The position numbers and the translations under genes were made by a program. Below the pieces are notes generated by a model, which ran no database searches, was not told where the DNA came from, and saw only the letters and a program-made list of their open reading frames with translations. DNA of 64,000 nucleotides, from assembly GCA_963727465.1 (NCBI GenBank), contig CAVSGL010000005.1, positions 1 to 64,000 of the forward strand. The letters are read 5' to 3'. The stretch comes from VRUE01 sp963727465 (GTDB taxonomy: Bacteria > Actinomycetota > Thermoleophilia > Solirubrobacterales > 70-9). Shown piece after piece: positions 34,528 through 42,655 of the stretch (positions are counted from its first letter, which is position 1; each line of letters opens with the position of its first letter).

Positions 34528-34924
34528 CGGCTCTCGCCTCCCCCGCGCGCCCGTCGCCGCCGGCGGCGAGGTCGCGCAGGATCGAGCGCATGTCGAAGAA
34601 GGTGAGCGAGGCGAGGGCGAAGCGCTCGGTCACCGCAACCGCCGCGAGGCCGGCGTGGCGGATCGCGAATACCTCGCCCTGCTCGGTGCCGATGTGGACC
34701 TGCTCGACCGGCTCGCCGCCGGCGCGGTCGGCGACCTCGAAGAGCGCCGCGGCGTCCTCCTGCCAGCGGTCGGCGTGCCCGCTGCCGGCCAGCACAGCGC
34801 CATCGCTGCCGAGGATCGCGGCGCCCCGCAGGTCGGGCGACATCTCGGTCAGGTAGGCGAGCGCCCCCTCGGCCGCCCCGGGCGAAACCTGCGCTGCGCT
34901 GCCGTCGTCGGACATCTCGGCCAA
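34514..34924 (-). CDS. roadblock/LC7-like small protein
   Basis: About 133-136 residues. The pattern AYLTEMSPDLRGAAILGSDG AVLAGSG with a later beta-alpha part (GEVFAIRHAGLAAVAVTERF) resembles the roadblock/LC7 fold that often pairs with small GTPases or works as a regulatory scaffold. The similarity is moderate. It may start at ATG 34924 or ATG 34915. First gene of the tldD unit; 11 nt from a divergent tiny membrane-protein gene. Confidence 0.6.
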   Translation of the reverse strand: MAEMSDDGSAAQVSPGAAEGALAYLTEMSPDLRGAAILGSDGAVLAGSGHADRWQEDAAALFEVADRAGGEPVEQVHIGTEQGEVFAIRHAGLAAVAVTERFALASLTFFDMRSILRDLAAGGDGRAGEARADDAA

Positions 34925-34935
34925 AATACCGGCCC

Positions 34936-35085
34936 GTGTCCCTGGCCCGAGCTTCCTGGATCACCGTCGTAGCCGTCTGTGCGATCGCCGCCGTGCTCTT
35001 CGCGATCAGCGGCTACACCGGCTACACGATCACCCTGATCGCCGTCGGCCTCGCCGCCGCGGTCAATCTGCTGCCCAGTCCCTAA
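34936..35085 (+). CDS. 49-residue membrane protein
   Basis: GTG 34936 to TAA 35085 encodes a 49-residue protein with two hydrophobic segments, about residues 8-22 (ITVVAVCAIAAVLFAI) and 31-45 (ITLIAVGLAAAVNLL), joined by a short SGYTGYT turn. It fills the gap between the divergent roadblock-like gene and the convergent cation transporter, whose stop it overlaps (35082-35085). Coding character is supported by its GC-rich third positions and exact fit of the frame; the function is unknown. Confidence 0.6.
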   Translation: MSLARASWITVVAVCAIAAVLFAISGYTGYTITLIAVGLAAAVNLLPSP

Positions 35086-35993
35086 CCGGCCCGGTAGGGG
35101 CCGGAGCGCTCGTGGTCGGGGTCTCGCAGCGAGGTCTCGGGCTCGACGTGGATCAGCACCTCGGCGCGGCGGATGCCGGCCTCGATCTCGTCGCGCATCT
35201 CGTGCGCCAGCTCGTGGGCGCGCTCGAGGCTGGTGCCGGAGCGGTACTGGACGTGGAGGTCGATGTAGCGGCGGGCGCCGGCGCGGCGGGCGCGCAGCTT
35301 GTGGTAGCCGGCGACCTCGGGCGTGCGGGCGGCGGCGATCGCCGCCTCGATCCGGTCCATCTCGGCATCGGGCAGCGCTTCGTCGACGAGCACGCCGGAG
35401 GAGCGGCGGACGATCCGCAGGCCGGCGGCGACGATCGCCGTGGCGACCAGCAGCGCAGTGATCGAGTCGAAGGCGACGACGCCGGTGATTTCGACCAGCG
35501 CGAGGCCGGCGAGGACGCCGAGCGAGGTGAGCGCGTCGGTGCGCAGGTGGGCCGCGTCGCCTTCCAGGGCGGGCGAGTCGTGCTCCCTCGCCTGCCGCGA
35601 GAGCACGCCGGAGACGACGAGGTTGGCGAGGATCGAGAAGCCCATCACGGCGATGCCGATCCCGAGCCGATCGACCTCGGAGCCGACGACCAGCCGGTGG
35701 GTCGCCTCGTAGACGATGATCCCGGCGCCGACCAGGATCAGCATCCCCTCGATCGTCGCCGCCAGGCTCTCGACCTTCTCGTGGCCGTAGGGGTGCTCGG
35801 CGTCGGCCGGCTCGTCGGCTTTGCGCACCGAGACGAAGGCGACGACCGAGGCGACGAGGTCGATCAGCGAGTGGACGGCCTCGGTGACGATCGCGATCGA
35901 GCCGGTGATCGCGCCGGCGGCGAGCTTGAGTGCGATCAGGACCGAGTTGGAGGCGATCGAGAGCCCGGCCGCGCCGCTCTTGGTGCGGATCAT
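35082..35993 (-). CDS. cation diffusion facilitator (metal efflux)
   Basis: Exports divalent metals such as Zn, Co or Fe in exchange for protons. The 303-residue protein has about six membrane helices with the metal site HSLID in helix 2 (His41, Asp45) and HLRTD in helix 5 (His149, Asp153), followed by the cytoplasmic ferredoxin-like domain (YIDLHVQYRSGTSLERAHEL, VLIHVEPE). ATG 35993 overlaps the end of rdgB by 4 nt. Its metal may complement the ZIP importer encoded at 24186, though they are not in one operon. Confidence 0.94.
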   Translation of the reverse strand: MIRTKSGAAGLSIASNSVLIALKLAAGAITGSIAIVTEAVHSLIDLVASVVAFVSVRKADEPADAEHPYGHEKVESLAATIEGMLILVGAGIIVYEATHRLVVGSEVDRLGIGIAVMGFSILANLVVSGVLSRQAREHDSPALEGDAAHLRTDALTSLGVLAGLALVEITGVVAFDSITALLVATAIVAAGLRIVRRSSGVLVDEALPDAEMDRIEAAIAAARTPEVAGYHKLRARRAGARRYIDLHVQYRSGTSLERAHELAHEMRDEIEAGIRRAEVLIHVEPETSLRDPDHERSGPYRAG

Positions 35994-36589
35994 CGCTCCG
36001 CCGGCGCCGCCCGGTTGGCGCGCAGATGCTCGGCCAGGAGCCGCGCCGCGCGTCCCCGGTGGCTGATCTCGTTCTTCTCCGCCTGGCTGAGCTCCGAGTA
36101 GGTGCGGTCGTCCTCGGGCCCGGTCGCGTCGGGGACGAAGGCCGGGTCGTAGCCGAAGCCGCCCTCGCCGCGCGGCCGCTCGATCAGCCGGCCGTCGCAG
36201 CGCGCCTCGAAGACGTGCTCGGACCCGTCGGCTTCGACCAGCGCCAGCGCGCAGACGTAGTAGGCGCCGCGCTCGGACCCCGCCGCCGCGACCTCGCGCA
36301 GCAGCTTCTCCAGGTTCTCCTCGTCGCTGGCGCCCTCGCCGCCGTAGCGGGCCGAGTGGATGCCGGGGCGGCCGCCGAGCCCGACCGCGCCGATCCCCGA
36401 GTCGTCGGCGATCGCCGCCTGCCCCGTCGCCGCCTGCGCGGCGCGCGCCTTGTCGAGCGCGATCGCGGCGAAGCTCCCGCCGTCCTCGGGCGGCAGCTCG
36501 ACGCCCTCCGGCAGTCCCTCCAGCTCGACGCCGGGAAGCAGTTCGCGCATCTCGCGCAGCTTGTGCTTATTACCCGTGGCGAAGATCAA
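35990..36589 (-). CDS. rdgB: XTP/dITP pyrophosphatase (RdgB/HAM1)
   Basis: House-cleaning enzyme that hydrolyses non-canonical purine nucleotides. The start IFATGNKHKLREMRELLPG, the active-site ADDSGIGAVGLGGRPGIHSA and the loop GEGGFGYDPAFVPD with AEKNEISHRGRA define the family. 199 residues. ATG 36589 lies inside the end of rph (20-nt overlap); rph-rdgB is a very common pair. The CDF gene follows with a 4-nt overlap. Confidence 0.97.
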   Translation of the reverse strand: MIFATGNKHKLREMRELLPGVELEGLPEGVELPPEDGGSFAAIALDKARAAQAATGQAAIADDSGIGAVGLGGRPGIHSARYGGEGASDEENLEKLLREVAAAGSERGAYYVCALALVEADGSEHVFEARCDGRLIERPRGEGGFGYDPAFVPDATGPEDDRTYSELSQAEKNEISHRGRAARLLAEHLRANRAAPAER

Positions 36590-37322
36590 TCGGTTCTGCG
36601 GTTCCGGTTACCCGCTCCTGCACCTGGCGCAGCCTCGAGATGCCCATCTCGGCGAGGCCCAGCAGCTCGTCGAGCGAGGCGCGCGAGAGCGGCGTGCGCT
36701 CCGCCGTCGCCTGCACCTCGACCAGGCCGCCGTCGCCGGTCATCACCACGTTGGCGTCGACCTCGGCGTTGGAGTCCTCGCCGTAGTCGAGGTCGCAGAG
36801 CGCCCGCCCGTTGACCATGCCGACGCTGACCGCGGCGACCGAGCCGGTCAGCGGCATCGTCTCGATCTTCTTCGCGTCGAGCAGCTTCTCCAGCGCCAGC
36901 CGCAGCGCCACGTAGCCGCCGGTGATCGCCGCGCAGCGGGTGCCGCCGTCGGCTTCGAGCACGTCGCAGTCGACGTAGACGCTGCGTTCGCCCAGCGCCC
37001 TGAAGTCGACCACGACGCGCAGCGAGCGGCCGATCAGCCGCTGGATCTCGACCCCGCGGCCGTCCTGCTTGCCGCGCGAGACGTCGCGCGCCTTGCGGTC
37101 GCCGGTCGAGGCCGGCAGCATCGAGTACTCGGCGGTCACCCAGCCTTTGCCGCGGCCGCCCATCCACCTCGGCACCGACTCCTGGACCGAGGCGGTGCAG
37201 ATCACCCGCGTCCTGCCGACCGAGATCAGCGCCGACCCGTCGGCCGACCCGACGAAGCCGGGGTCGATGTCCACCGGCCTGATGTCGGCAGGCGCCCTGT
37301 CGTAGCTGCGCGAGGCTGGCAT
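36570..37322 (-). CDS. rph: ribonuclease PH
   Basis: Phosphorolytic 3'-exonuclease that matures tRNA 3' ends. Landmarks are GSALISVGRTRVICTASVQE, PRWMGGRGKGWVTAEYSMLP, GRGVEIQRLIGRSLRVVVD, VDCDVLEADGGTRCAAITGG and DLDYGEDSNAEVDANVVMTG. About 250 residues. ATG 37322 gives MPASRSYDRAPADIRPV, the expected start; a GTG two codons upstream is possible. Overlaps rdgB. It is about 64 nt downstream of the RTX gene on the same strand. Confidence 0.97.
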   Translation of the reverse strand: MPASRSYDRAPADIRPVDIDPGFVGSADGSALISVGRTRVICTASVQESVPRWMGGRGKGWVTAEYSMLPASTGDRKARDVSRGKQDGRGVEIQRLIGRSLRVVVDFRALGERSVYVDCDVLEADGGTRCAAITGGYVALRLALEKLLDAKKIETMPLTGSVAAVSVGMVNGRALCDLDYGEDSNAEVDANVVMTGDGGLVEVQATAERTPLSRASLDELLGLAEMGISRLRQVQERVTGTAEPIDLRHG

Positions 37323-37385
37323 GGCCACGAGTCTGTCACGCGCACGCCCGTCGGGGCGGCTCGCGTCAGGTGGCCGCGCCCGCGC

Positions 37386-38357
37386 TCAGGGAATCTGCAG
37401 CCGGCGCTCGCAGCCGGGGCTTCGCCGCTGGTCTCGGTCCGCGCCGCCATTGCAAACGTCGGGCCGGCCCGCGCCGCCGTTCAAGGCGTCTGCGCCCGCC
37501 TGGCCGAAGAGCCGGTCGGCCGCCGCCTCGCCGAAGATCTGATCGTTGCCGCCGCCGCCGAGCACGGTGTCCTTGCCCGCCTGGCCGTGGATGGTGTCCC
37601 CGCCGCCTTCACCCAGCACGACATCGTTGCCACCGCCACCGAGGATCATGTCGTTGCCGCCGAGCCCGCAGATCAGGTCGTTGCCGCCACGCGCCCGGAT
37701 CACGTCGCGCTTGGGGGTTCCGAGAATCACGTCGCGACCGGCCGTGCCGTTGGTCGGGGGACCGGGTTCGACGAAGATCGTCGGAGTCTTGCCACGGCAG
37801 GTTGCCTTCCCCGTCCTCCCGGGTGGGTCTTCGGGGCCGTCGGGCGAGCTTGGGGGGGTTTCTTTTTCTTCCTCGATTCTTTTTTCTTCTTTTTCTTTTT
37901 CTTTCGCTTTTTCTTCTTCTTCGGGGGTATCGGGGACCGTTACGTGGACGGTGGCGGTGATGACCCTCCCCAGCATTTCGGCCTCCAGGCTCGCGCACTC
38001 GGCCGTGGCGCCGGGGTGGCTTTTGGCGCGGTAGCTGTGGAAATACCAGTGGGTGCCGACCGGAGGAACAAATCTAGGGGCCTGGAGCTCGTCATCGAAA
38101 GGCGGGATCAGGGTCGGTTCCGCGTGGGTCAATATGTCAGCGGTTCCTTTGAGGTATTCGTAGTCGAGCTTCCACCCTTGCGCGTTCGCCTGTTCGGGCC
38201 ACTGAATGAACACGAACGCCTGGCAGTTCTCGGCGCCCGTATTGCCCGCTCGGAACACCGCCGTCGCCGGCACGTCGATGACTTTCGCCGCATTCGCCGA
38301 CGCCGGCAACGCGAGCAACAGGCCAAACGCACAGACAACTACAGCGAGACGACGCAT
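37386..38357 (-). CDS. secreted RTX (haemolysin-type calcium-binding) repeat protein
   Basis: A signal peptide (LAVVVCAFGLLLALPASANA) leads a globular domain of about 110 residues, then a charged low-complexity linker (EEEEKAKEKEKEEKRIEEEK) and at least six calcium-binding nonapeptides of the GGNDxxxGG kind (GGNDLICGLGGNDMILGGG and following). Calcium outside the cell should fold this part into a parallel beta roll. ATG 38357 has a perfect AAGGAGG about 6 nt upstream. No type I secretion genes are near and a signal peptide is present, so export is via Sec. Length 323; function unknown. Confidence 0.88.
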   Translation of the reverse strand: MRRLAVVVCAFGLLLALPASANAAKVIDVPATAVFRAGNTGAENCQAFVFIQWPEQANAQGWKLDYEYLKGTADILTHAEPTLIPPFDDELQAPRFVPPVGTHWYFHSYRAKSHPGATAECASLEAEMLGRVITATVHVTVPDTPEEEEKAKEKEKEEKRIEEEKETPPSSPDGPEDPPGRTGKATCRGKTPTIFVEPGPPTNGTAGRDVILGTPKRDVIRARGGNDLICGLGGNDMILGGGGNDVVLGEGGGDTIHGQAGKDTVLGGGGNDQIFGEAAADRLFGQAGADALNGGAGRPDVCNGGADRDQRRSPGCERRLQIP

Positions 38358-38511
38358 CCGTCCTCCTTGGGATCTTTCCCTACCGAGCATCCGCGCCATT
38401 GGAGCGCTCCCGCCGGTGCGCCACAAGCCCCGCGGCGCGAGATGGGCCGAACGGCCCAACCGGTCGGCCGGAGCGGTGTCGCCTAGGCTGGACGGCGGGG
38501 GGCAGCCAGTC

Positions 38512-41328
38512 GTGCCACGTTCAAGCCAAACCGCTCCGCGCCAGCCGGTCCCGCTGCCGGGCCCGTTGCGCAGCGCGCGCGAGCGTCCCTGGCCGATCGT
38601 CGGTCGCGAGACCGAGCTGGCGGAGATCGCCGCGGCGTGGGCGCGGGTCAAAGACGGCAGCGGGGAGACGGTGCTGGTGGCGGGCGAGCCCGGCGCCGGC
38701 AAGAGCCGCCTGGTCGCCGAGGCGGCGGGGATCGCCCACGCCGAGGGAGCGCTGGTTCTCTACGGCAGCGGCGAAGGCAGCACCGAGACGCCCTACGCGC
38801 CGTTCGTCGCCGCGCTCGCCGACCTCGACCGCCACGGAACGGAGCCACTGCGCGAGGAGCTGCGCAGCTCCTCGCTCGGCGCCCTGGCCGCAGAGCCGGG
38901 AGGAGAGGCTCTCTGGGACCTTGACGACGACCGGGCCAAGTTGTTCGCGGCGGCGCTGGAGCTGCTCGAACGGGTCACCCGCCACGGTCCGCTGCTGCTG
39001 GCGATCGACGACCTGCATGGGTGCGGCCCCTCGACCCTCGCCCTGATCCGACACCTGGCGCGGGCGGGGCGCGGTGCCCAGTTCCTGCTCCTGGCCACCT
39101 ATCGCCCCACCGATGTCGACCCGAGCGGTGAGGTCGCCGAAGCGATCGCCGAGCTCAGCTCGGCGGCCGGCTCCAGGCACCTACAGCTCGGTGCCCTCGG
39201 GGCGCCGGCCCTGCGCGAGATCGCTTCCTCGCTGAACCCCGACACCGACGGCGCCGCGCTCGACCGCGCAGCGGCGACGGTGGCCCGCGAGAGCGGCGGC
39301 AACGCGCTCTTCGCCTGCGAGCTGCTGCGCGCGATCGGCAACGTGGAGGACCCCTCTGCTCGCGATCCGTCCGCCCCGCGCTCGCTGCGGATGCTGATCG
39401 TCTCCCGCGCCCATGCCCTCGGCGAACCGGCCTTCGCCTGCCTCTCCGCCGCCGCGGCCTGCGGTCGCGCCTTCACCCCGACCGATCTCGCCGCGGCGAC
39501 GGAAGCCGGCGTCGAAGCGATCGAAGCGGCGCTGCCGGCGGCCGAGCGAGCCGGCCTGATCGCGGTCGCGGGCGATGGCGGCTACGCCTTCAGCCACGCG
39601 ATCGTCGCCCACTGTCTCTACGAGGAGATCGAGCCCGGGGCGCGCGGAAAGCTGCACCGGCGCTTCGGCGAGCAGCTCGAGGCGGAGCCCGAGTTGCTCG
39701 CCGGCGCAGGTCGGTCCGCCCAGCTGGCCCACCACTGGTGGCACGCCGAGCCGGCCGATCGCGAGCGGGCCGGCCGCTACTGCGCCGAGGCCGGCGAAGC
39801 GGCGCTGCGCAGCTACGACCACGAGCTTGCCGCGAGCTGGTTCGAGCGCGCGCTGGAGCGGCGCGGCGAGAACCCCGACGACGTCGAGCTCTGCGACCTG
39901 CTGATCGGTCTCGGTGTCGCGCTCCGCTACACGAATCAAGAGCGCTCGCGCGAGTGCCTGCTCAGAGCAGCGCGCCTGGCCGACCAGCTCGGCGAGGTCG
40001 ACCGGCTGGTCGCGGCGGCGCTCGCCAACCACCGTGGCTTCGTCTCCCAGGTTGGCGGCTGCGACCGCGAGCGCGCCGCGATGCTGCGACGCGCCGGAGA
40101 ACGGCTCGCCGGAAGCGGTCCCGAGTCCGCCCTGGTGCTCGCCCAGCTGGCGCTGGAGCTGACCTTCACCGATCAGGTCGAACGCCGCCGCTGGCTGACG
40201 GAGAGCGCTCTCGTCGCGGCGCGCAGGTCCGGCGACCGCCGCATCCTCGCCCAGGTGCTGGTCCGTTCCCTGATCGCCCGCTGGGACCCCGACAACGCCG
40301 CCGAGCGGATCGCGATGGCGACCGAGAGCATCGAGATCGGAAGCGAGCTGGACGAGCCGCTCGAGCTGTTCCACGCCCTCCACTGGCAGGCGGTGGCGCA
40401 GCTGGAGATCTGCGAGGTCGAGGCCGCGGCACGCTCGCTGCGCGAGCAGGAGCGAATCGCCGGCCGGATCGGCGACACCACCGCCCGCTGGCTGTGCGAA
40501 TGGTCCGAGTCGCTGCACCTGTCCCTGCACGGCGAGCTCGAGGAGGCCGAGGCCCGCGCTCAGCGGGCGGTCGAGCGCGCCCGGCACAGCGCCCAGCCCG
40601 ACGCCCTCCCCCCCTACATCAGCCAGCTCTGCAGCATCCGCTGGCAGCAGGGGCGACTCGGCGAGCTGGCGCCGCTGCTGGCGCGGGCGCTGCGCGAGTA
40701 CCCGGGGATCCCCGGCTTCCGCTCGCTGGTGGCCCTCGCCCACGCCGAGGCCGGCGAGGACGCCTCGGCCCACGAGGTGTTGGACGGCGACGTGGCGACG
40801 CGGTTCGCGGCGCTGCCACGCGACCCGTTCTGGATCGCAACCGTCGTCGACTACGCATACGCGGTCGCCCGGCTCGGCGACCGTACGGCGGCAGCCATCC
40901 TGCACAGGATCCTCGATCCCTACCGGGGGCGGCTGGCGACGACCACGGTCGCCGTCTGGGGGGTCGTAGACCACGCCCTCGGCCGGCTCGAGCTGCTGCT
41001 GGGCGAGGAGCAGGCCGGCAGGCGCTCGCTGCGCGCCGCGATCGACCACTACGTGGCGATGCAGGCGCCGCTGTGGAAGGCGCGGGCCGAAGCCGACCTC
41101 GAGCCGGTCGTGGGAGCCGAATCGTCGCTGGAGACCCGGGTCGCCGCCCTGGGCCTGACCGACCGCCAGGCCGAGGTGACCCGGCTGGCCGCTCGCGGCC
41201 TCTCCAACCGCGCAATCGCCGAGCAACTGCACGTCTCCCCCAGCACGGTCAAGCGCCACCTGGAGAACGTCTACAGGCAGATCGGCGTCGGCTCCCGCGG
41301 AGCGCTCACCGCGCTGTTGCTGGAGTAG
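38512..41328 (+). CDS. large LuxR-family transcriptional regulator with AAA ATPase (LAL/STAND type)
   Basis: About 938 residues. An ATPase domain opens the protein: Walker A VAGEPGAGKSRLV and Walker B LLLAIDDLHG. A long helical TPR-like region follows and the end is a LuxR helix-turn-helix, LTDRQAEVTRLAARGLSNRA with TVKRHLENVYRQIGV. Such LAL-type regulators switch genes on in response to an inducer bound by the helical part. Start uncertain: GTG 38512 with a G-rich stretch upstream is preferred; TTG 38566 is possible. An ATG at 38206 would run into the divergent RTX gene. The target genes are unknown. Confidence 0.9.
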   Translation: MPRSSQTAPRQPVPLPGPLRSARERPWPIVGRETELAEIAAAWARVKDGSGETVLVAGEPGAGKSRLVAEAAGIAHAEGALVLYGSGEGSTETPYAPFVAALADLDRHGTEPLREELRSSSLGALAAEPGGEALWDLDDDRAKLFAAALELLERVTRHGPLLLAIDDLHGCGPSTLALIRHLARAGRGAQFLLLATYRPTDVDPSGEVAEAIAELSSAAGSRHLQLGALGAPALREIASSLNPDTDGAALDRAAATVARESGGNALFACELLRAIGNVEDPSARDPSAPRSLRMLIVSRAHALGEPAFACLSAAAACGRAFTPTDLAAATEAGVEAIEAALPAAERAGLIAVAGDGGYAFSHAIVAHCLYEEIEPGARGKLHRRFGEQLEAEPELLAGAGRSAQLAHHWWHAEPADRERAGRYCAEAGEAALRSYDHELAASWFERALERRGENPDDVELCDLLIGLGVALRYTNQERSRECLLRAARLADQLGEVDRLVAAALANHRGFVSQVGGCDRERAAMLRRAGERLAGSGPESALVLAQLALELTFTDQVERRRWLTESALVAARRSGDRRILAQVLVRSLIARWDPDNAAERIAMATESIEIGSELDEPLELFHALHWQAVAQLEICEVEAAARSLREQERIAGRIGDTTARWLCEWSESLHLSLHGELEEAEARAQRAVERARHSAQPDALPPYISQLCSIRWQQGRLGELAPLLARALREYPGIPGFRSLVALAHAEAGEDASAHEVLDGDVATRFAALPRDPFWIATVVDYAYAVARLGDRTAAAILHRILDPYRGRLATTTVAVWGVVDHALGRLELLLGEEQAGRRSLRAAIDHYVAMQAPLWKARAEADLEPVVGAESSLETRVAALGLTDRQAEVTRLAARGLSNRAIAEQLHVSPSTVKRHLENVYRQIGVGSRGALTALLLE

Positions 41329-41354
41329 GGCTCAGCAGACAGGCCGGGGGACGA

Positions 41355-41768
41355 TCACGGCTCGGGCCAGACGCGCAGGCCGCGCTGGGCGAAGTGTGCA
41401 TCGAAGGCAAAAGCCTCGCCGCCGCCGTCGCGCTCGATCAGCGCAAACGAGGTCGCGTCGACGTAGCTCCAGCGCTTCTCCTCGTGGCTCGCGAGGATCT
41501 CCCAGGCCTCCTCCTCCACCCCCCGGTCCAGGCGCACCAGCTCGATCGCCTCGCCGGCGCGAAAGCGGCGACCCCACTCGATCGCCTCCTCGCGCCCGAC
41601 TCTCACCAGCAGCGCCGTGTAGGTCTCGGCGAAGACGTAGTTCGAGGTGAAGAGCGCCACCCCGTTCGAGATCAGGCCCGCCAGGACCTCGCGCGCCCGC
41701 TCGTGCTCGGCCTCCGACTCGTTGCGCAGCGCGACGAAGGCGCTGGTATCGACGAAGACCGACCTCAT
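41355..41768 (-). CDS. PIN-domain toxin, VapC type
   Basis: A 137-residue PIN ribonuclease: FVDTSAFVALRNESEAEHER (first Asp), the Glu in YVFAETYTALLVRVG, and YVDATSFALIERDGGGEAFA FDAHF with the other acidic residues. PIN toxins cleave RNA and are held by a cognate antitoxin. ATG 41768 overlaps the antitoxin stop (ATGA), the standard toxin-second order. It is convergent with the LuxR-type regulator gene. Confidence 0.92.
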   Translation of the reverse strand: MRSVFVDTSAFVALRNESEAEHERAREVLAGLISNGVALFTSNYVFAETYTALLVRVGREEAIEWGRRFRAGEAIELVRLDRGVEEEAWEILASHEEKRWSYVDATSFALIERDGGGEAFAFDAHFAQRGLRVWPEP

Positions 41769-42016
41769 GAGCCGTAGAGGTCGCGGTCGAGTGTGCTCAC
41801 GCTGGTCTCCCCGCGACCGCGACCGGGCGACTCCTCGACCAGGAATCGCAGCAGCGGATCGCCGGCTGGATCGGCCAGTCGAGCACGCTCGGCGTCGATC
41901 AGCTCGCGCACGACGGCGGCAATGCTGCCGGCCTTGCCCGCCCTCTGCTGGAGCCATCGGTACTGGCCCTCGTCCAGGTATAGCTGCGTCCGGTGCTTCA
42001 TGCTGGAATACAGCAT
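41765..42016 (-). CDS. ribbon-helix-helix-like antitoxin, VapB type
   Basis: An 83-residue protein whose start, MKHRTQLYLDEGQYRWLQQR followed by AGKAGSIAAVVRELIDAE, has the RHH/CopG look: a short strand then two helices. The acidic-Pro tail (DPLLRFLVEESPGRGRGE) would wrap the toxin. ATG 42016 or ATG 42001 could start it. The sequence at the start, ATGCTG(TATTC)CAGCAT, is an inverted repeat that may be its own operator. It is coupled to the PIN toxin by ATGA. Confidence 0.8.
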   Translation of the reverse strand: MLYSSMKHRTQLYLDEGQYRWLQQRAGKAGSIAAVVRELIDAERARLADPAGDPLLRFLVEESPGRGRGETSVSTLDRDLYGS

Positions 42017-42090
42017 ACGCCCCATGCCGGTCACCTTCTCCCCAGCATCCGCTGCCGCGAAGCCCCAGGGCGGGATCGTCGGCTCGGAAG

Positions 42091-42118
42091 GCGGGGCGGC
42101 CCGCATTGCGAGCCGCCC
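42091..42118 (-). terminator. possible hairpin terminator after the Flp pilin gene
   Basis: On the minus strand GGGGCGGC and GCCGCCCC flank an 11-12 nt loop, 12 nt after the pilin stop. No T-run follows, so an intrinsic terminator is only likely, not sure. Confidence 0.4.
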
Positions 42119-42129
42119 CTCCGCAACCG

Positions 42130-42375
42130 TCATTTGAACGCCACCTTGTCGACCGCCTCCTTGATCTTGTCGACGATCACCCCGGCGAGCTCGGTGCCCT
42201 GTTTGCCATTGAATCCCTTCATCGCGGCCACCATGCCGACCATCAGCAGGGAGACGAGCAGGATCAGGCCGACGTACTCGACCGTGCCCTGGCCTCGCTC
42301 GCCCGCCAGCCGGCGGATCGCTCGCAGTCGCCACTCGATCGTGGCCTGCACGTAGCCCAGCAGCGCATAGATCAT
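42130..42375 (-). CDS. Flp/Fap-type pilin
   Basis: An 81-residue class III pilin precursor: a short leader followed by GQGTVEYVGLILLVSLLMVG, where Glu5 after the Gly cleavage site and the hydrophobic helix are typical. Such pilins are cut by a prepilin peptidase and assembled by a Tad/Flp machine. No tad genes are seen in this window, so it is an orphan here. ATG 42375 is 41 nt from the left 131-bp direct repeat. Its promoter probably lies in or next to that repeat. Confidence 0.85.
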   Translation of the reverse strand: MIYALLGYVQATIEWRLRAIRRLAGERGQGTVEYVGLILLVSLLMVGMVAAMKGFNGKQGTELAGVIVDKIKEAVDKVAFK

Positions 42376-42415
42376 TCGATGCCTCCTTCAGCTCGGATTT
42401 GGCCCGAGCGTTCAG

Positions 42416-42546
42416 GGCGCCGACGCGCGGAACAAGACCCGAATGGGCCAATTCGGCGGCGGCAACGTCAAATTTCTGTGACGGGCCGCCGACCGCCCCG
42501 GCGACGGGTACGCTCGGCGGCCAAATGCCGGTGCTCGTCGGGACCA
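42416..42546. repeat. 131-bp direct repeat, left copy
   Basis: Matches 43396-43526 at 128 of 131 positions by my count. It contains an upstream region and the first codons of the glycosyltransferase gene at 43505 (ATGCCGGTGCTCGTCGGGAC), but here the frame stops after nine codons. It lies just outside the pilin gene and left of the NYN gene. Confidence 0.95.
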
Positions 42547-42575
42547 GCGCCTAGCCTCATCAAGAGGCGCAGGGC

Positions 42576-42607
42576 AAAAAGAAACCCAGCCCCCGCAAGG
42601 GCTGGGT
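42576..42607 (-). terminator. intrinsic terminator of the NYN gene
   Basis: On the minus strand ACCCAGCCC and GGGCTGGGT form a 9-bp stem with a 6-nt loop, followed by TTTCTTTTT. It is 49 nt past the NYN stop and ends its transcript before the left direct repeat. Confidence 0.85.
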
Positions 42608-42655
42608 GAGTGAAAGCCATTGTAGCTGTCCCCGGCCCGGACCGAGGGCAGGACG

